Positions 1 to 6,979 of a stretch of DNA of 10,300 nt are shown piece by piece. Made by a program: the position numbers and the translations under genes. The DNA is from Bacteroidales bacterium UBA1199. GTDB lineage: Bacteria; Bacteroidota; Bacteroidia; Bacteroidales; UBA932. How positions within the stretch are numbered: the first letter of the stretch is position 1; every line of letters starts with the position of its first letter. The notes under the pieces were generated by a model. The model saw nothing but the letters and a program-made list of their open reading frames with translations. It had not been told where the DNA came from and made no database searches. The stretch is taken from positions 1 to 10,300 of the forward strand of contig DBXZ01000060.1 in NCBI GenBank assembly GCA_002309795.1, in the 5' to 3' direction.

Positions 1-435
1 GGTCCAGTCGGTCATCAGCACCGGGAAGGAGACGAGCAGGAAGACGCGTCCCACCAGCGCCGGGTTGAAGAGGTTCTGGCCCAGGCCGCCGAAGGTCATC
101 TTGGCGATGCCGATCGCGACGATTGCGCCCACCACGGCAATCCACCACGGGGCCGCCGGCGGGAGGTTCAACACGAGCAGCACCCCCGTCACGATGGCCG
201 ACAGGTCGCCGACCGAACAGGGGCGGTGCAACAGAAAACGGTTGATCAGGTACTCGCACAGGACGCAGGCCGTCACGCCGCTCAGCAGCAGGATCAGCAC
301 CGACCATCCGTAACAGAGGAGGGCGACCAGCGTGACCGGCAGCAGGGCAATCAGCACGTCCCCCATCACCCGGCGGGTGCTTTCGCGGCCGTGGAGGTGG
401 GGCGAGGGCGATACGATAGGTTTTTCAGTGGACAT
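1..435 (-). CDS. rnfD: Rnf electron transport complex subunit D, N-terminal part (cut by window edge)
   Basis: This is a membrane subunit of the Rnf ferredoxin:NAD+ oxidoreductase, which couples electron flow to Na+ or H+ pumping. Only the first 145 codons lie in the window; the reading frame is open to position 1. The start is the ATG at 435-433, 8 bp after the rnfC stop. After a short cytoplasmic N-terminus, hydrophobic segments are visible at about residues 23-41, 44-66, 78-94, 97-111 and 126-142. The stretch FGGLGQNLFNPALVGR (115-130) and the preceding LPPAAPWW (91-98) match the conserved core of RnfD/NqrB/RsxD proteins. The FMN-attachment threonine of this family lies further along and is not visible. 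NqrB is a close relative, but the rnfB and rnfC neighbours make RnfD the better call. Genes for RnfG, RnfE and RnfA would be expected beyond the left edge (inference). Confidence 0.93.
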   Translation of the reverse strand, partial: MSTEKPIVSPSPHLHGRESTRRVMGDVLIALLPVTLVALLCYGWSVLILLLSGVTACVLCEYLINRFLLHRPCSVGDLSAIVTGVLLVLNLPPAAPWWIAVVGAIVAIGIAKMTFGGLGQNLFNPALVGRVFLLVSFPVLMTDWT

Positions 436-443
436 AGCTCGGA

Positions 444-1775
444 TTATTTTTTTCTGCTACGCATGATTTTCATAACATCGGCCTTGCCTACCCGGATGAA
501 GTCGAGCAGCGGAATGTTGGCCGGACAGGTGTAGAGGCAGCAACCGCATTCGATGCAGTCGAAGATCTTCTCCTGCTCCATCTCGTCCAGGCGTTTCATC
601 CGCACCAGCTTGTTGAGCAGGAAGGGCTGGAGGCCCATCGGGCAGGCGTCGGCGCACTTGCCGCACCGGATGCAGGGGCCCTCCGGGCGACGTTTCGTCT
701 CGGCTTCGGTCAGCACGAGCAGCGACGAGGTGGCCTTCTGGGTGGTGGCCTCCAGGTTGCGGATGGCCTTGCCCATCATGGGACCGCCGCTGATGAATTT
801 GGCAGCTTCGGCGGGTGCGCCGCCTGCGGCTTCCAACAGATAAGAATAGGGTACGCCCACGCGCACGCGGAAGTTCTTCTGCGCTTTCAGGCACTTACCG
901 GTGACGGTGACCACGTTGTCGATCAGCGGTTTGTTCTTCTGGACAGCTTCATAGACCGCCAGCGAGGTGCCCACGTTCTGCACCACGGCGCCCGTATCGA
1001 TAGGCAGGCCCATCGAAGGCACGCGACTGCCGATGATGGCGTCGATCAGCTGTTTCTCACCGCCCTGCGGATATTTCTTTTTGAGCGGGACCACAACCAT
1101 TCCGCCGAAACGGATGGTGGCAATCCGCATTGCTGCGATGGCCTCGGGCTTGTTCTCTTCGATGCCGATAAAGCAGCGGCCCACGCCCAGCGCCTTCATC
1201 ATGATCTGCGCACCCATCGCAATCTCGTCCGGACGCTCGCGCATGATGCGGTCGTCCGAAGTCAGGTAGGGTTCGCACTCCGTGCCGTTGAGAATCAGCA
1301 CTTCCGCCTTTTTGCCCGGAGGCGGGGTGAGCTTGATGTGCGTAGGGAAAGCCGCACCGCCCAGCCCCACGATGCCGGCATCCTTGATGCGGGCGAGAAT
1401 CTGTTCGGCCGAGAGAGTCATGTCACCCACGAAATCCGGCGTGCGGTCAATCTCCGGCAGCCACTCGTCCCCTTCCACGTCGATCACCACGTGGAGAACG
1501 GGATTGCCGGCCAGATCCGGACGCGGCTCGATGGCCTTCACGGTACCCGATACCGAAGAATGGATGCGGGCGGAAACGAATCCGGAAGGTTCGGCGATAA
1601 CCTGGCCGACCTTCACCACGTCACCCACGGCCACGACAGGGGTGGCGGGAGCGCCCAGGTGCTGCGCCATGGAGATGGCGACCGTTGCCGGGATCGGAAG
1701 ATCTTCAATGGCCGACTTGCGGCTCAACTTGCTGTCTTTGGGGTGGACACCCCCTATTGCAAATGTTTTCTTCAT
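444..1775 (-). CDS. rnfC: Rnf complex subunit C, NADH/FMN-binding iron-sulfur protein
   Basis: RnfC is the peripheral cytoplasmic subunit thought to exchange electrons with NAD(H) through FMN. The protein is 443 aa from the chosen start MKKTFAIGG (ATG at 1775-1773). The frame stays open upstream to 1826, but those 17 codons would overlap rnfB and look non-conserved, so the inner start is preferred. Visible features are an N-terminal barrel-sandwich region with GDVVKVGQ (51-58) and SSVSGTVKAIEP (73-84), the nucleotide/FMN-site loop GLGGAAFP (137-144), NGTECEPYLTSDDR (163-176), and two ferredoxin-type 4Fe-4S motifs at C368/C371/C374/C378 and C407/C410/C413/C417. It is the short form and lacks the long repetitive C-terminal tail of E. 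coli RsxC (about 740 aa). It sits 8 bp from rnfB and 8 bp from rnfD, consistent with co-translation. Confidence 0.96.
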   Translation of the reverse strand: MKKTFAIGGVHPKDSKLSRKSAIEDLPIPATVAISMAQHLGAPATPVVAVGDVVKVGQVIAEPSGFVSARIHSSVSGTVKAIEPRPDLAGNPVLHVVIDVEGDEWLPEIDRTPDFVGDMTLSAEQILARIKDAGIVGLGGAAFPTHIKLTPPPGKKAEVLILNGTECEPYLTSDDRIMRERPDEIAMGAQIMMKALGVGRCFIGIEENKPEAIAAMRIATIRFGGMVVVPLKKKYPQGGEKQLIDAIIGSRVPSMGLPIDTGAVVQNVGTSLAVYEAVQKNKPLIDNVVTVTGKCLKAQKNFRVRVGVPYSYLLEAAGGAPAEAAKFISGGPMMGKAIRNLEATTQKATSSLLVLTEAETKRRPEGPCIRCGKCADACPMGLQPFLLNKLVRMKRLDEMEQEKIFDCIECGCCLYTCPANIPLLDFIRVGKADVMKIMRSRKK

Positions 1776-1783
1776 AGCGCCGG

Positions 1784-2599
1784 TCAATTTTCGAAAGGTG
1801 TGACGACAATCGCCTGAACGGGGCATTCAGCCGCGCATTTACCGCAGGCTTTGCACTTGGTATAATCGATATAGGCGAGATTGTTCTCGAGGGTGATGGC
1901 TTCGAACGGGCAGACCTTGGCGCACTTGCCGCAGCCTATGCAGCCGGCCGTGCAGGCCTTGCGCGTCTGGGCGCCCTTGTCCTGATTGAGGCAGGCCACG
2001 TAGACCCGGCGTCCGCGCTTTCCGCGGGGGCGCAGCTGGATCACGTTGTGCGGGCAGGAACGGGCACAGGAACCGCAGCCGGTGCACATTCCGTAGTCGA
2101 TCGAAACCTGGCGGGTTACCGGATCGAGGCTGACGCCGCCGAATTCACAGGCACTCACGCAGTCTCCCAGACCGATACAGCCCCACTTGCAACCGGTTTC
2201 GCCGGTATAGAGCGAAGCGGCGACCCGGCAGGAGGAAGCGCCGTCGTATTGATTGATTTTCTGACACTTGTCGGGAGTCCCCTGGCACCGGACAACGGCT
2301 ACCATCGGCTCTTTTTCGACAGTTTCCTTGCCGAGTGCGGCCGCGATTTTGGCCATCACTTCATTTCCGCCCACCGGGCAGAAGAAAGAGGCCATGTCGT
2401 CGGCCGCCACCACCTTTTCAGCAAAAGCCCGGCAGCCGGCGTTGCCGCAACCGCCGCAGTTTGCGCCCGGCAGCAGCGATTCGACCTCGTCGATACGGGG
2501 ATCCTCCTCCACCTTGAACTTCTGCGCGACGAAGTAGAGCACGATCGCGAAGAAGAGGCCGAGGGCTACCAGTGCGGCAATGGTGTAAACGATAGTCAT
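1784..2599 (-). CDS. rnfB: Rnf complex subunit B, multi-cluster iron-sulfur protein
   Basis: RnfB is the ferredoxin-accepting subunit of the Rnf complex, anchored to the membrane by its N-terminus. The 271-aa product has one hydrophobic helix at about residues 4-25. It is followed by the RnfB-specific 4Fe-4S domain with C48, C51, C56 and C74 (ANCGGCGNAGC...FFCP). Next comes a cysteine-rich middle part (C105, C112, C124, C137, C141, C147, C151), then ferredoxin motifs at C172/C175/C178/C182, around C216/C220/C223/C226/C230, and at C249/C252/C255/C259. The gamma-proteobacterial RsxB is about 190 aa with fewer clusters, so this is the long, cluster-rich form known from anaerobes. The ATG at 2599 is 1 bp after the stop of the RseC-family gene, which indicates translational coupling. 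The exact number of clusters is inferred from cysteine spacing. Confidence 0.96.
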   Translation of the reverse strand: MTIVYTIAALVALGLFFAIVLYFVAQKFKVEEDPRIDEVESLLPGANCGGCGNAGCRAFAEKVVAADDMASFFCPVGGNEVMAKIAAALGKETVEKEPMVAVVRCQGTPDKCQKINQYDGASSCRVAASLYTGETGCKWGCIGLGDCVSACEFGGVSLDPVTRQVSIDYGMCTGCGSCARSCPHNVIQLRPRGKRGRRVYVACLNQDKGAQTRKACTAGCIGCGKCAKVCPFEAITLENNLAYIDYTKCKACGKCAAECPVQAIVVTPFEN

Positions 2600-2600
2600 A

Positions 2601-3041
2601 TCAATAGGTTTTTTCTATAGAAAACGTGAAAACGCGGGAGAGCCTGTTCCGGAAGAAGGCCAGGACCACATAGTAGAGCGCCACCGCGGCGATGCCCGTC
2701 AACCCCACGAAAAGTTCGGAGAGGTGGAACGACGAGGCAATCACCATGGCCACCAACAAAATCACGAGAGGCACGCCGTAGGCGAGCAGCACGGCCCTGG
2801 GGGCCAGCGAAGACTTGAGCAGGACCACGACCTTCTCACCCTCTTCGTAGGTGCGGTTCATGGTGCCGATGGTGATGGGAACGTCCACGTACTTGATGCT
2901 CTCGTCGGAGGCGGCGCAGACGCTTTTGGCATGGCAGGCCGCGCAGGCCGACTTGTTGACGATCTCTACCCGGATATAGTTGTCGAAGATTCCGATGATC
3001 TTTCCTTCGTGTGCAATGCGGATATCCTTCATTCCGGCCAT
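2601..3041 (-). CDS. RseC/MucC-family (SoxR-reducing-type) membrane protein
   Basis: This 146-aa protein has the layout of the RseC/MucC family: a cytoplasmic N-terminal domain with a small cysteine cluster (C33, C36, C42 in SACAACHAKSVC), then two membrane helices at about residues 83-103 and 111-130 and a short basic tail. In E. coli RseC acts with the Rsx (Rnf-like) complex in keeping SoxR reduced. No SoxR is visible here, so a role in Rnf maturation or redox control is an inference from the gene order. It lies directly upstream of rnfB (1-bp gap) and its ATG follows the preceding stop after 2 bp. The start at 3041 (MAGMKD) is taken; the internal Met at 3032 is an equally plausible alternative. 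A 14-bp palindrome in its last codons is treated as incidental. Confidence 0.85.
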   Translation of the reverse strand: MAGMKDIRIAHEGKIIGIFDNYIRVEIVNKSACAACHAKSVCAASDESIKYVDVPITIGTMNRTYEEGEKVVVLLKSSLAPRAVLLAYGVPLVILLVAMVIASSFHLSELFVGLTGIAAVALYYVVLAFFRNRLSRVFTFSIEKTY

Positions 3042-3043
3042 CG

Positions 3044-3880
3044 TCAGTCCTCCTTCAGTGCGCTAAGCGGATAGAGAAGGCCGCCGAAGCCCACCGTGCG
3101 CCCGTTGATGGAACCCACGGAGAGGGGCAGCGTGAAATAGACGGGAAGCCGGTTCTCGTCGTCGGAGAACCAGAAGAACATCTTCTCCTTGGTGTCGGCG
3201 CCGGTCGCGTCGATCGAATACTGGGCATCCTCGTCGGGAGAGTAGCCCTTGCGGGTGTGCATCGTGGCGCCGTATTTCAGGGTACGCACGACACCCAGCC
3301 CGGATATCTTTTTCTCTTCGCGGCCAATGAAACGGATGCGGGCGTCAATCAGGTCCTTGTCTACGATCAGCAGATACGGAACGGGCTCCTTCATGGTTTC
3401 AGGATCCAGCGTGCGGAGGTGATAGAAGAGGTTGATGATGTCGCGGATCATCAGCGGTTCGGCGTAGGTCGTGTCGCGGTGGGGCCGGTTGCGCTTGTCG
3501 CCCACCAGCCGGAGTACGGAAGCATCTTCGTTCCAGGTGCAGAGGGCCTTGGCCCAGTACTCACCCTCGTTGACGTGGCGCAAATAGTCGACCGGCTTCC
3601 CCTCCGGAGTGAACCGGCAGGAGAAGGTGTCGCGCACCCGGTACATCGAATCCCAGAACTTGGTGGTATGCGCCACCACGGAGGCGCGGAAATCGCCCTC
3701 CTCGTCGGAGAGTTCCATCCGGGCGCGAATCAGGTCGGCCCTGATGCCGTAGCGGTAATTGATGATCAGGTCGGCGCTCTCCCCCGCCCGGAAGGGAAGT
3801 TCCTGGGCCCGGGAACGGATCGGTGAGAGCACCAGCAGCAGAAGGGCCGTCGCCCGGAGTACCTGGTTAAAGCGCATCAT
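3044..3880 (-). CDS. Exported DUF3108 domain protein
   Basis: The product is about 278 aa starting MMRFNQVLR; the second Met (3877) would give 277 aa. A cleavable signal peptide is clear: basic Arg3/Arg9, a leucine-rich core at 12-18, and a likely cut after A25 (SRA before QELPF). The mature N-terminus, LPFRAGESADLIINYRYG, matches the start of the DUF3108 family, predicted beta-rich envelope proteins of unknown function common in Bacteroidota. No catalytic residues can be named and there is no lipobox cysteine, so a soluble periplasmic location is most likely. The start lies inside the last codons of dnaB, giving an 11-14 bp overlap in a different frame. The frame is open to 3916, but extending it would bury the signal peptide behind 12 extra residues. 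Its stop is 2 bp from the RseC-family start. Confidence 0.82.
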   Translation of the reverse strand: MMRFNQVLRATALLLLVLSPIRSRAQELPFRAGESADLIINYRYGIRADLIRARMELSDEEGDFRASVVAHTTKFWDSMYRVRDTFSCRFTPEGKPVDYLRHVNEGEYWAKALCTWNEDASVLRLVGDKRNRPHRDTTYAEPLMIRDIINLFYHLRTLDPETMKEPVPYLLIVDKDLIDARIRFIGREEKKISGLGVVRTLKYGATMHTRKGYSPDEDAQYSIDATGADTKEKMFFWFSDDENRLPVYFTLPLSVGSINGRTVGFGGLLYPLSALKED

Positions 3881-5369
3881 CTTCCAGTTCTCTTGCGGGA
3901 GCGATGCCGCTGTCAACGTAATTGTATTTGTATTCCGCCTCCGGGAACGAAGCCCCGTCGTTTTCGTCGACGAAACGGACTTCGGAGGAGAGGAAGCGCA
4001 TCTTCACATCCTTGACCTCACCGTTACGGTGCTTGGCTATGATGAGTTCGGTGTAGCCCGGGTAGGCGTTCTCGTCGGCCACGCCCAGCACTTCGGGACG
4101 GTGGATGAACATCACGATATCCGCATCCTGCTCGATAGCGCCGGACTCGCGGAGGTCGCTCAGCTGCGGACGCTTGCTGCCGCCGCGGCTCTCCACGCTT
4201 CGGTTCAGCTGCGAGAGAGCGATGATGGGGATGTTCAGTTCCTTGGCGATGGCCTTCAGGGAACGGGAGATGGTGGAGACCTCCTGCTCGCGCATGCCGC
4301 GCAGCTCGGGCGGACCGGTCATCAGCTGCAGGTAGTCGATGATGATGATCTTGACGTGGTTGTTGCGGACCAGCCGGCGCGCCTTGGAACGGAATTCGAA
4401 GATGGAGAGCGACGGGGTGTCGTCAATCCAGAGCGGAGCGCGTTCCAGCGCGGCCACACCGGCGTTGAGCTGGTTCCATTCGGCCTGGGTCATCTTCTTG
4501 TTGCCGCTCATCTTGTCGGGCGTGATGCCCGTTTCGGAGACCATCACGCGCTTGATGAGCTGCGTGGAACTCATTTCGAGCGAGAACATCGCCACCGGGA
4601 TATTGTGGTCCACCGCCATGTTGCGGGCCATGGTCAGCACGAAGGCCGTCTTACCGACCGACGGACGGGCCGCCAGGATGATGAGGTCGGAACGCTGCCA
4701 GCCGAAGGTGACTTCGTCGATACCGCGGTAGCCCGAGGGCACGCCGCTGAGGTTGTCTTCCCGCTTCTGGTTCTCCTCGATTTCCGAGATAGCCGCGTTG
4801 ATGACGGACTGGATGGGGGTCGTTTCGCGCTTCATGTTCTTCTCCGCGAGGGTGAAGATCTTGTTCTGCGCGGAGTCGATCAGCTCGTCGACCGGCATCG
4901 AATCGGTGTAGGCGTTCTTCTGGGTCTCCTGCGAGATGGTGATCAGCTCGCGCTGGATCCACTTCTGCAGCAGCAGTTTGGTGTGGTAGTCCACATGGGC
5001 CGCCGCGCCGATCTTCAGGCTCAGGCGGCTGAGATAGGCCATGCCGCCCACCTCTTCCAGGTGGGTGCGGCTGGATTTCTTCTCCTTGCGTTTCTCGAGT
5101 TCCTCCGCCACCGTGTAGATGTCGATGGGGGAATTTTCCCGCGACAGTTTGACGATTGCGTCGAAAATCTTGCGGTGCGCCTCTTTGTAGAAGCACTCGG
5201 CGGAGAGTTGGTCAAGCACGTCCGGAACCACTTCCGGTTCGAGCAGCAGTGCGCCCAGCACGGCCTCCTCAACGTCCAGCGCCTGCGGCGGTTTCAGTCC
5301 GCCGAGGTCGTCGCCGAGCCGTTCGAGGTCGACTCTCTTGCCGTAATCCGTCCGTTCCGTCTTGGCCAT
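3867..5369 (-). CDS. dnaB: Replicative DNA helicase DnaB
   Basis: DnaB is the hexameric helicase that unwinds DNA at the replication fork and recruits primase. The 500-aa product has the usual two parts: an N-terminal helical domain beginning at PPQALDVEEAVLGALL (27-42) and a C-terminal RecA-like ATPase. Seen directly are Walker A ARPSVGKTA (234-242, Lys240), the glutamate-bearing SLEMS (263-267), Walker B IIIIDYLQLM (341-350, Asp345), the ALSQLNR motif (384-390), and the conserved RESGAIEQDADIVM (407-420), which carries the likely arginine finger. The AKHRNG loop is at 445-450. Walker A and the following motifs are uninterrupted, so there is no intein. It is slightly longer than E. coli DnaB (471 aa), mainly at the two ends. 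Its start is 12 bp after the zinc-ribbon gene and its end overlaps the DUF3108 gene. Confidence 0.98.
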   Translation of the reverse strand: MAKTERTDYGKRVDLERLGDDLGGLKPPQALDVEEAVLGALLLEPEVVPDVLDQLSAECFYKEAHRKIFDAIVKLSRENSPIDIYTVAEELEKRKEKKSSRTHLEEVGGMAYLSRLSLKIGAAAHVDYHTKLLLQKWIQRELITISQETQKNAYTDSMPVDELIDSAQNKIFTLAEKNMKRETTPIQSVINAAISEIEENQKREDNLSGVPSGYRGIDEVTFGWQRSDLIILAARPSVGKTAFVLTMARNMAVDHNIPVAMFSLEMSSTQLIKRVMVSETGITPDKMSGNKKMTQAEWNQLNAGVAALERAPLWIDDTPSLSIFEFRSKARRLVRNNHVKIIIIDYLQLMTGPPELRGMREQEVSTISRSLKAIAKELNIPIIALSQLNRSVESRGGSKRPQLSDLRESGAIEQDADIVMFIHRPEVLGVADENAYPGYTELIIAKHRNGEVKDVKMRFLSSEVRFVDENDGASFPEAEYKYNYVDSGIAPARELEDDAL

Positions 5370-5381
5370 ACCTTGCAGGGT

Positions 5382-6203
5382 TTATTCCTCCTTGCCGAAG
5401 GAAGAGCTGACGAGAATGCGGCCGCAGTATTCGCACACGATGATGCGCTTGCTGGCCTCGATATCGAGCCGGCGCTGCGGCGGAATCTTGTTGAAGCAGC
5501 CGCCGCACGCGTCGCGCTGGACGGTGACCACGGCCAGTTTGTTGTGGGTGTTCCTGCGGACGCGCTCGTAGGCGTTGAGCATGCGCTGGTCGATCTTCGT
5601 GATGAGTTCTTCGCGGGCTGCGATCAGGCGCTCTTCGTCTTTTGCGGTCTCTGCCACGATGCTTTCGAGTTCCTTGCGCTTTGCGGCCAGGTCGTCGTTG
5701 CGCAGGGCCAGGATGGCCTGCGTATCCTCAACCAGACCGTTGCGTGCGTCGATCAGCAGTTTGGCCTCGCCGATATGCTTGCGGGCTGCGGTGATTTCGA
5801 GTTCCTGGTATTCGATCTCCTTGGAGATGGATTCGAACTCGCGATTGTTCTTCACGTTGTCACGCTGCTCGTTGTATTTGGCCAGCGCCTCTTCAGCCTC
5901 TGCAATCCGGTGCTCGCACGCCGTGATCTTCTCGCCGGCAGCGTCGATGTCTGCCTTGGCGTTGGCGATCCGGGTGTTGAGTCCTTCGATTTCGTCTTCG
6001 ATATCCTTGACCTCGAGCGGGAGTTCGCCGCGGAGAAGGTAAATCTTGTCGATTTCGGTGTCGGTCTGCTGAATCTTGTAAAGGGCGCGGAGTTTCTCCT
6101 CGACGGAAGCCTCGGATTCACCGAGGTTCTTGGCCATCGCCAGCGAGACGAAAGTCTCTTCCTGGTCTACCGGAGCCGCTGCAACTTTCTTTTTTGCTGT
6201 CAT
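5382..6203 (-). CDS. Coiled-coil C4-type zinc-ribbon protein (CdsZ/zf-RING_7 family)
   Basis: The 273-aa product has a long, heptad-rich helical region from about residue 33 to 205 (many Glu, Lys, Ala, Ile and Leu). A C-terminal zinc ribbon follows, with C233/C236 (ACGGC) and C257/C260 (CEYC). This is the architecture of the widespread CT398/HP0958-like family, whose members include Chlamydia CdsZ and Helicobacter FlgZ; the common cellular role is not settled, and nucleic-acid or protein scaffolding has been proposed. The start is the ATG at 6203 (MTAKKK); a longer open frame to 6263 would run back over the NIF3 gene and is unlikely. The first 16 residues are a low-complexity Lys/Ala-rich extension. 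A candidate promoter for this gene lies inside the NIF3 coding sequence, about 60 bp upstream of the start. Confidence 0.88.
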   Translation of the reverse strand: MTAKKKVAAAPVDQEETFVSLAMAKNLGESEASVEEKLRALYKIQQTDTEIDKIYLLRGELPLEVKDIEDEIEGLNTRIANAKADIDAAGEKITACEHRIAEAEEALAKYNEQRDNVKNNREFESISKEIEYQELEITAARKHIGEAKLLIDARNGLVEDTQAILALRNDDLAAKRKELESIVAETAKDEERLIAAREELITKIDQRMLNAYERVRRNTHNKLAVVTVQRDACGGCFNKIPPQRRLDIEASKRIIVCEYCGRILVSSSFGKEE

Positions 6204-6210
6204 AATCTGC

Positions 6211-6975
6211 CTAGTAGTATTGTATCGGATTGTTGTTTTGATGCGTTGATGCGTGGAGGGCAAAGGTAGGGAAATTATCCTTTAGTAAGGATAAAAACTT
6301 TTCCACAATGGCCACTTCACTTTCGTAGTGGCCTATATCCATCACCAGGAAGTCCCTGTCCACGAAAAAGCGGTGGTAGGAGACGTCGCCCGTGACGAAA
6401 GCGTCGGCACCCGCCGCACGGGCTGCCGGGATGAACTCGGAACCGCTTCCGCCGCAGATTCCAACGCGGGAAATCTCTTTCTTGCAGGAGGCGCTGGCAC
6501 GCACCACCTTCAGGCCGAATGCCCGCTTCACGAGCGCGATGAAACCGGCCTGCGGCACAGGTTTCGGAAGGTTGCCGATTTGGGCCAGGTTCGATTCGAC
6601 CAGCGGCTGCACGTCGCGCAGTCCCAACCGGCTGGCCATCAGGGCTGTGACGCCTCCGTCCGCCTTGTCGGCGTTGGTGTGGGCGGCATAGACCGCAATC
6701 CCTGCGCGGATGGCCTTGATGACGGTCGCTCCCACGAAATCGGCAGGATCGATCTTCCTGAGGCCGCCGAAGATCAGCGGATGGTGCGTGACAATCATAT
6801 CGGCGCCGAGGGCCACTGCCTCGTCCACCAGGGCCGGGGTGCAGTCGAATCCGACCAGCACGCCGTGAACCTCCTGTTCCGGCGAGCCGATACAGAACCC
6901 GGCGTTGTCCCACTCTTCCTGGGTGGCAAGCGGCGCGAAGCGCTCGATAACGGCTGCTATCTCTTTTGCTTTCAT
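6211..6975 (-). CDS. NIF3/YbgI-type dinuclear metal-binding protein
   Basis: This 254-aa protein belongs to the NIF3 family (E. coli YbgI, 247 aa), toroidal hexamers with a two-metal site. GTP cyclohydrolase I-type activity is often written in annotations but is poorly supported. All expected metal ligands are present: H64 and H65 in THHPLIFGG, D103 in HTNAD, and H216 and E220 in DIGHYESE. GDVSYH (196-201) and the C-terminal NPIQYY are also typical. It is the compact form without the PII-like insert that makes many Bacillus and Bacteroidota homologs about 365-370 aa. The start MKAKEIAAVIERFAP is 4 bp after the MerR stop. The last 25 codons are AT-rich, with TTA/CTA leucines unlike the CTG/CTC used elsewhere in the gene; this patch overlaps a likely promoter. 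Confidence 0.93.
   Translation of the reverse strand: MKAKEIAAVIERFAPLATQEEWDNAGFCIGSPEQEVHGVLVGFDCTPALVDEAVALGADMIVTHHPLIFGGLRKIDPADFVGATVIKAIRAGIAVYAAHTNADKADGGVTALMASRLGLRDVQPLVESNLAQIGNLPKPVPQAGFIALVKRAFGLKVVRASASCKKEISRVGICGGSGSEFIPAARAAGADAFVTGDVSYHRFFVDRDFLVMDIGHYESEVAIVEKFLSLLKDNFPTFALHASTHQNNNPIQYY
6261..6268 (-). promoter_or_regulatory. Candidate internal promoter box within the NIF3 gene
   Basis: On the minus strand TACCTTTG (6268-6261) matches the Bacteroidetes -7 consensus, in the very common TAccTTTG form. It would start transcription near 6255, about 52 nt before the zinc-ribbon ATG at 6203. No TTTG lies 19 bp upstream; that position falls inside a perfect inverted repeat. The surrounding coding sequence switches to AT-rich codons, which supports selection for something other than the protein. 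Confidence 0.5.
6275..6294. repeat. Perfect inverted repeat, 8-bp arms with 4-bp loop, upstream of the internal promoter box
   Basis: TTATCCTT (6275-6282) and AAGGATAA (6287-6294) are exact reverse complements separated by TAGT. The repeat ends 6 bp upstream of the TACCTTTG box and covers about the -18 to -38 region of that candidate promoter. It lies inside NIF3 codons for a Leu/Lys/Asp stretch. It could be an operator. As RNA it would form only a weak, AU-rich hairpin with no U-tract, so a terminator is unlikely. Confidence 0.5.
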
Positions 6976-6979
6976 AGCT

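Noticed and set aside
1..534. Plus-strand open frames at 65-313 and 226-534
   Set aside because: Both are shadows of rnfD and the end of rnfC; neither encodes a recognisable protein.
1776..1826. N-terminal extension of rnfC by 17 residues
   Set aside because: It would overlap the end of rnfB, and the extra residues do not resemble RnfC; the start MKKTFAIGG at 1775 fits family length and gene spacing.
2611..2624. 14-bp perfect palindrome TTTTCTATAGAAAA at the end of the RseC-like gene
   Set aside because: It is AT-only apart from one C and one G, encodes the normal protein tail, has no loop or promoter box near it, and is likely to be chance.
3867..5369. Intein in dnaB
   Set aside because: DnaB is a frequent intein host, but the Walker A region and all helicase motifs are continuous and the length is normal.
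3759..6269. An 836-codon open frame on the plus strand, opposite dnaB and the zinc-ribbon gene
   Set aside because: It lies fully antisense to two clear genes, its translation is Val/Asp/His/Gln/Leu-rich with no recognisable motif, and such frames arise from the GC-rich third positions of the real genes.
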